Source: Polyangiaceae bacterium (GTDB taxonomy: Bacteria > Myxococcota_A > Polyangia > Polyangiales > Polyangiaceae). From it: DNA of 34,005 nt. Location: NCBI GenBank assembly GCA_029261965.1, contig JAJDAH010000361.1:1-34005 (forward strand), read 5' to 3'. Below are positions 33,316 through 34,005 of the stretch, piece by piece. A program made the translations under genes and the position numbers. The notes beneath the pieces are model-generated. The model made no database searches, was not told the origin of the DNA, and worked only from the letters and a program-made list of their open reading frames with translations. Position 1 is the stretch's first letter. Each line of letters starts with the position of its first letter.

Positions 33316-34005
33316 TCAACTCGCCGGGCGTGGCTTGGCTTTTCGCTTGAAACGCCGCTTGAGCCGCAAGAACCAGAGAATCCCGCCTGTGATGACGGAC
33401 AGGAGGCCGACTGCAGCAAAACCGATCAATACCGGATGGTTGAAGTCGTCGCGCCCGAAGTAGTCCATCGTGTGAAGCATCCAGAAGAAGTCGAACCTGC
33501 GCCACGCATCGTTGCGCCAAGCCTCGATCACCCCGGTGCGAGCCGCGACCCAAACGTGGGTTCCTTCCTCGTCGTCCAGAACGACGAGCCAAGCCGGTAG
33601 TGGTTTCTCTCGATACTCGATTGGGGGATCGCTCTCGAACAGCGTTGCCGAAGTGGCATCGGGGGCATCGACGTGACGAGCGCGGGCGATCGCAATCGCC
33701 GTAGCCTCGTCGATGGGCGAGCGGATTTTGCCGTTTTCCGCGTCGACCAGCGTTGACTGCTCGCCGTGCTGAAGCTCATACACGGCCAAGTCGAGCATCA
33801 TGCGCAGATTCGCCGCCTTCACTGGATCTCCAGCCTCGAGCCGCTCGGCAGCCTCCGGGGGCGTCAACCGAACCTTGGCGAGCTCGACAGGGGTCGGCTT
33901 CGTGTTCTGCTGCTCTTCGCCATGCACCCAATCGACGTCGTGAATCGAAAACATGAACCCGCCGAGGGTCCACATGAAGAGCTGCAGACCGACGATGGCG
34001 CCGAC
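33316..34005 (-). CDS. PepSY-domain membrane protein (5' end outside window)
   Basis: The 3' 229 codons of a PepSY/PepSY_TM protein. The frame continues in-frame to the right edge (VGAIVGLQLFMWTLGGF), so the start lies beyond 34005. The text shows hydrophobic segments at the window edge and at about 33370-33430, with PepSY-like text in the soluble part between (PAWLVVLDDEEGTHVWVAARTGVIEAWRND). Such proteins often accompany ferric reductases or iron-siderophore systems. The Arg/Lys-rich C-terminus follows the last helix. Confidence 0.75.
   Translation of the reverse strand, partial: VGAIVGLQLFMWTLGGFMFSIHDVDWVHGEEQQNTKPTPVELAKVRLTPPEAAERLEAGDPVKAANLRMMLDLAVYELQHGEQSTLVDAENGKIRSPIDEATAIAIARARHVDAPDATSATLFESDPPIEYREKPLPAWLVVLDDEEGTHVWVAARTGVIEAWRNDAWRRFDFFWMLHTMDYFGRDDFNHPVLIGFAAVGLLSVITGGILWFLRLKRRFKRKAKPRPAS

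Noticed and set aside
1-34005. tRNA, rRNA, CRISPR arrays and insertion sequences
   Set aside because: No cloverleaf-like, array-like or transposase-like sequence was recognised on reading. A proper search was not possible.

Overview
The window is high-GC bacterial DNA that looks like Myxococcota, most likely a Polyangia-type lineage. The signs are many secreted lipoproteins with long Gly/Ala/Ser-rich linkers after the lipobox, a MYXO-CTERM-like tail (GCAC, membrane helix, Arg run near 20,060-20,160), a myxobacterial-type Ser/Thr kinase, RCC1, FG-GAP and PKD repeat proteins, and a histidine kinase/NtrC-type regulator pair. No rRNA, tRNA, CRISPR array or intact insertion sequence was seen.

Layout. 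1-5,030: a possible gene end at the left edge, a His-rich cytochrome c lipoprotein, a SAM methyltransferase, a two-component pair on the minus strand whose regulator lacks the GAFTGA loop, and a second small cytochrome-like lipoprotein. 5,037-9,724: a decayed junction where a 5'-truncated Ser/Thr kinase abuts the tail of a Cys-rich gene, then a small K+ channel and three lipoproteins, one of them RCC1-like. 9,847-12,885 (minus): a compact RiPP (TOMM) locus made of a 39-residue precursor ending in two cysteines, a fused leader-binding/YcaO cyclodehydratase ending in PxPxP, and a Gfo/Idh/MocA enzyme that resembles siderophore thiazoline reductases. 12,942-14,024: a Trp-rich propeller lipoprotein. 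14,116-17,702: a MerR-controlled operon with a thioredoxin-fold protein, a MerC-like transporter, two MerP-like metal-binding proteins and a beta-barrel/thioredoxin fusion.

17,767-24,736: a nucleotidyltransferase-like protein, a membrane/His-rich protein with an outer-membrane barrel, a giant FG-GAP/PKD lipoprotein, a PHP-domain lipoprotein and a small His-rich lipoprotein. 25,042-28,516: an operon of metalloprotease lipoprotein, ferric-reductase-like flavocytochrome and His-rich peptide. 28,568-34,005: more lipoproteins, a PCYCGC-family protein, a decayed amino-acid-oxidase-type fragment, a PhoX-like protein and the end of a PepSY membrane protein.

The two strongest discoveries are these. 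(1) Two genes appear to be selenoprotein genes that ordinary gene callers would cut short. The PCYCGC protein has an in-frame UGA exactly where the family carries the first Cys of a CxxC, giving UxxC, and the coding frame continues cleanly for 46 more residues. The barrel/thioredoxin gene has two UGAs giving UPAU directly after its signal peptide. Each has a short stem with a 5-nt loop (CGUGC or CGGGC) at bacterial SECIS distance. (2) The YcaO locus pairs a Cys-ending precursor with a thiazoline-reductase-like enzyme in place of the usual flavin dehydrogenase, which suggests a RiPP carrying thiazolidine rings.
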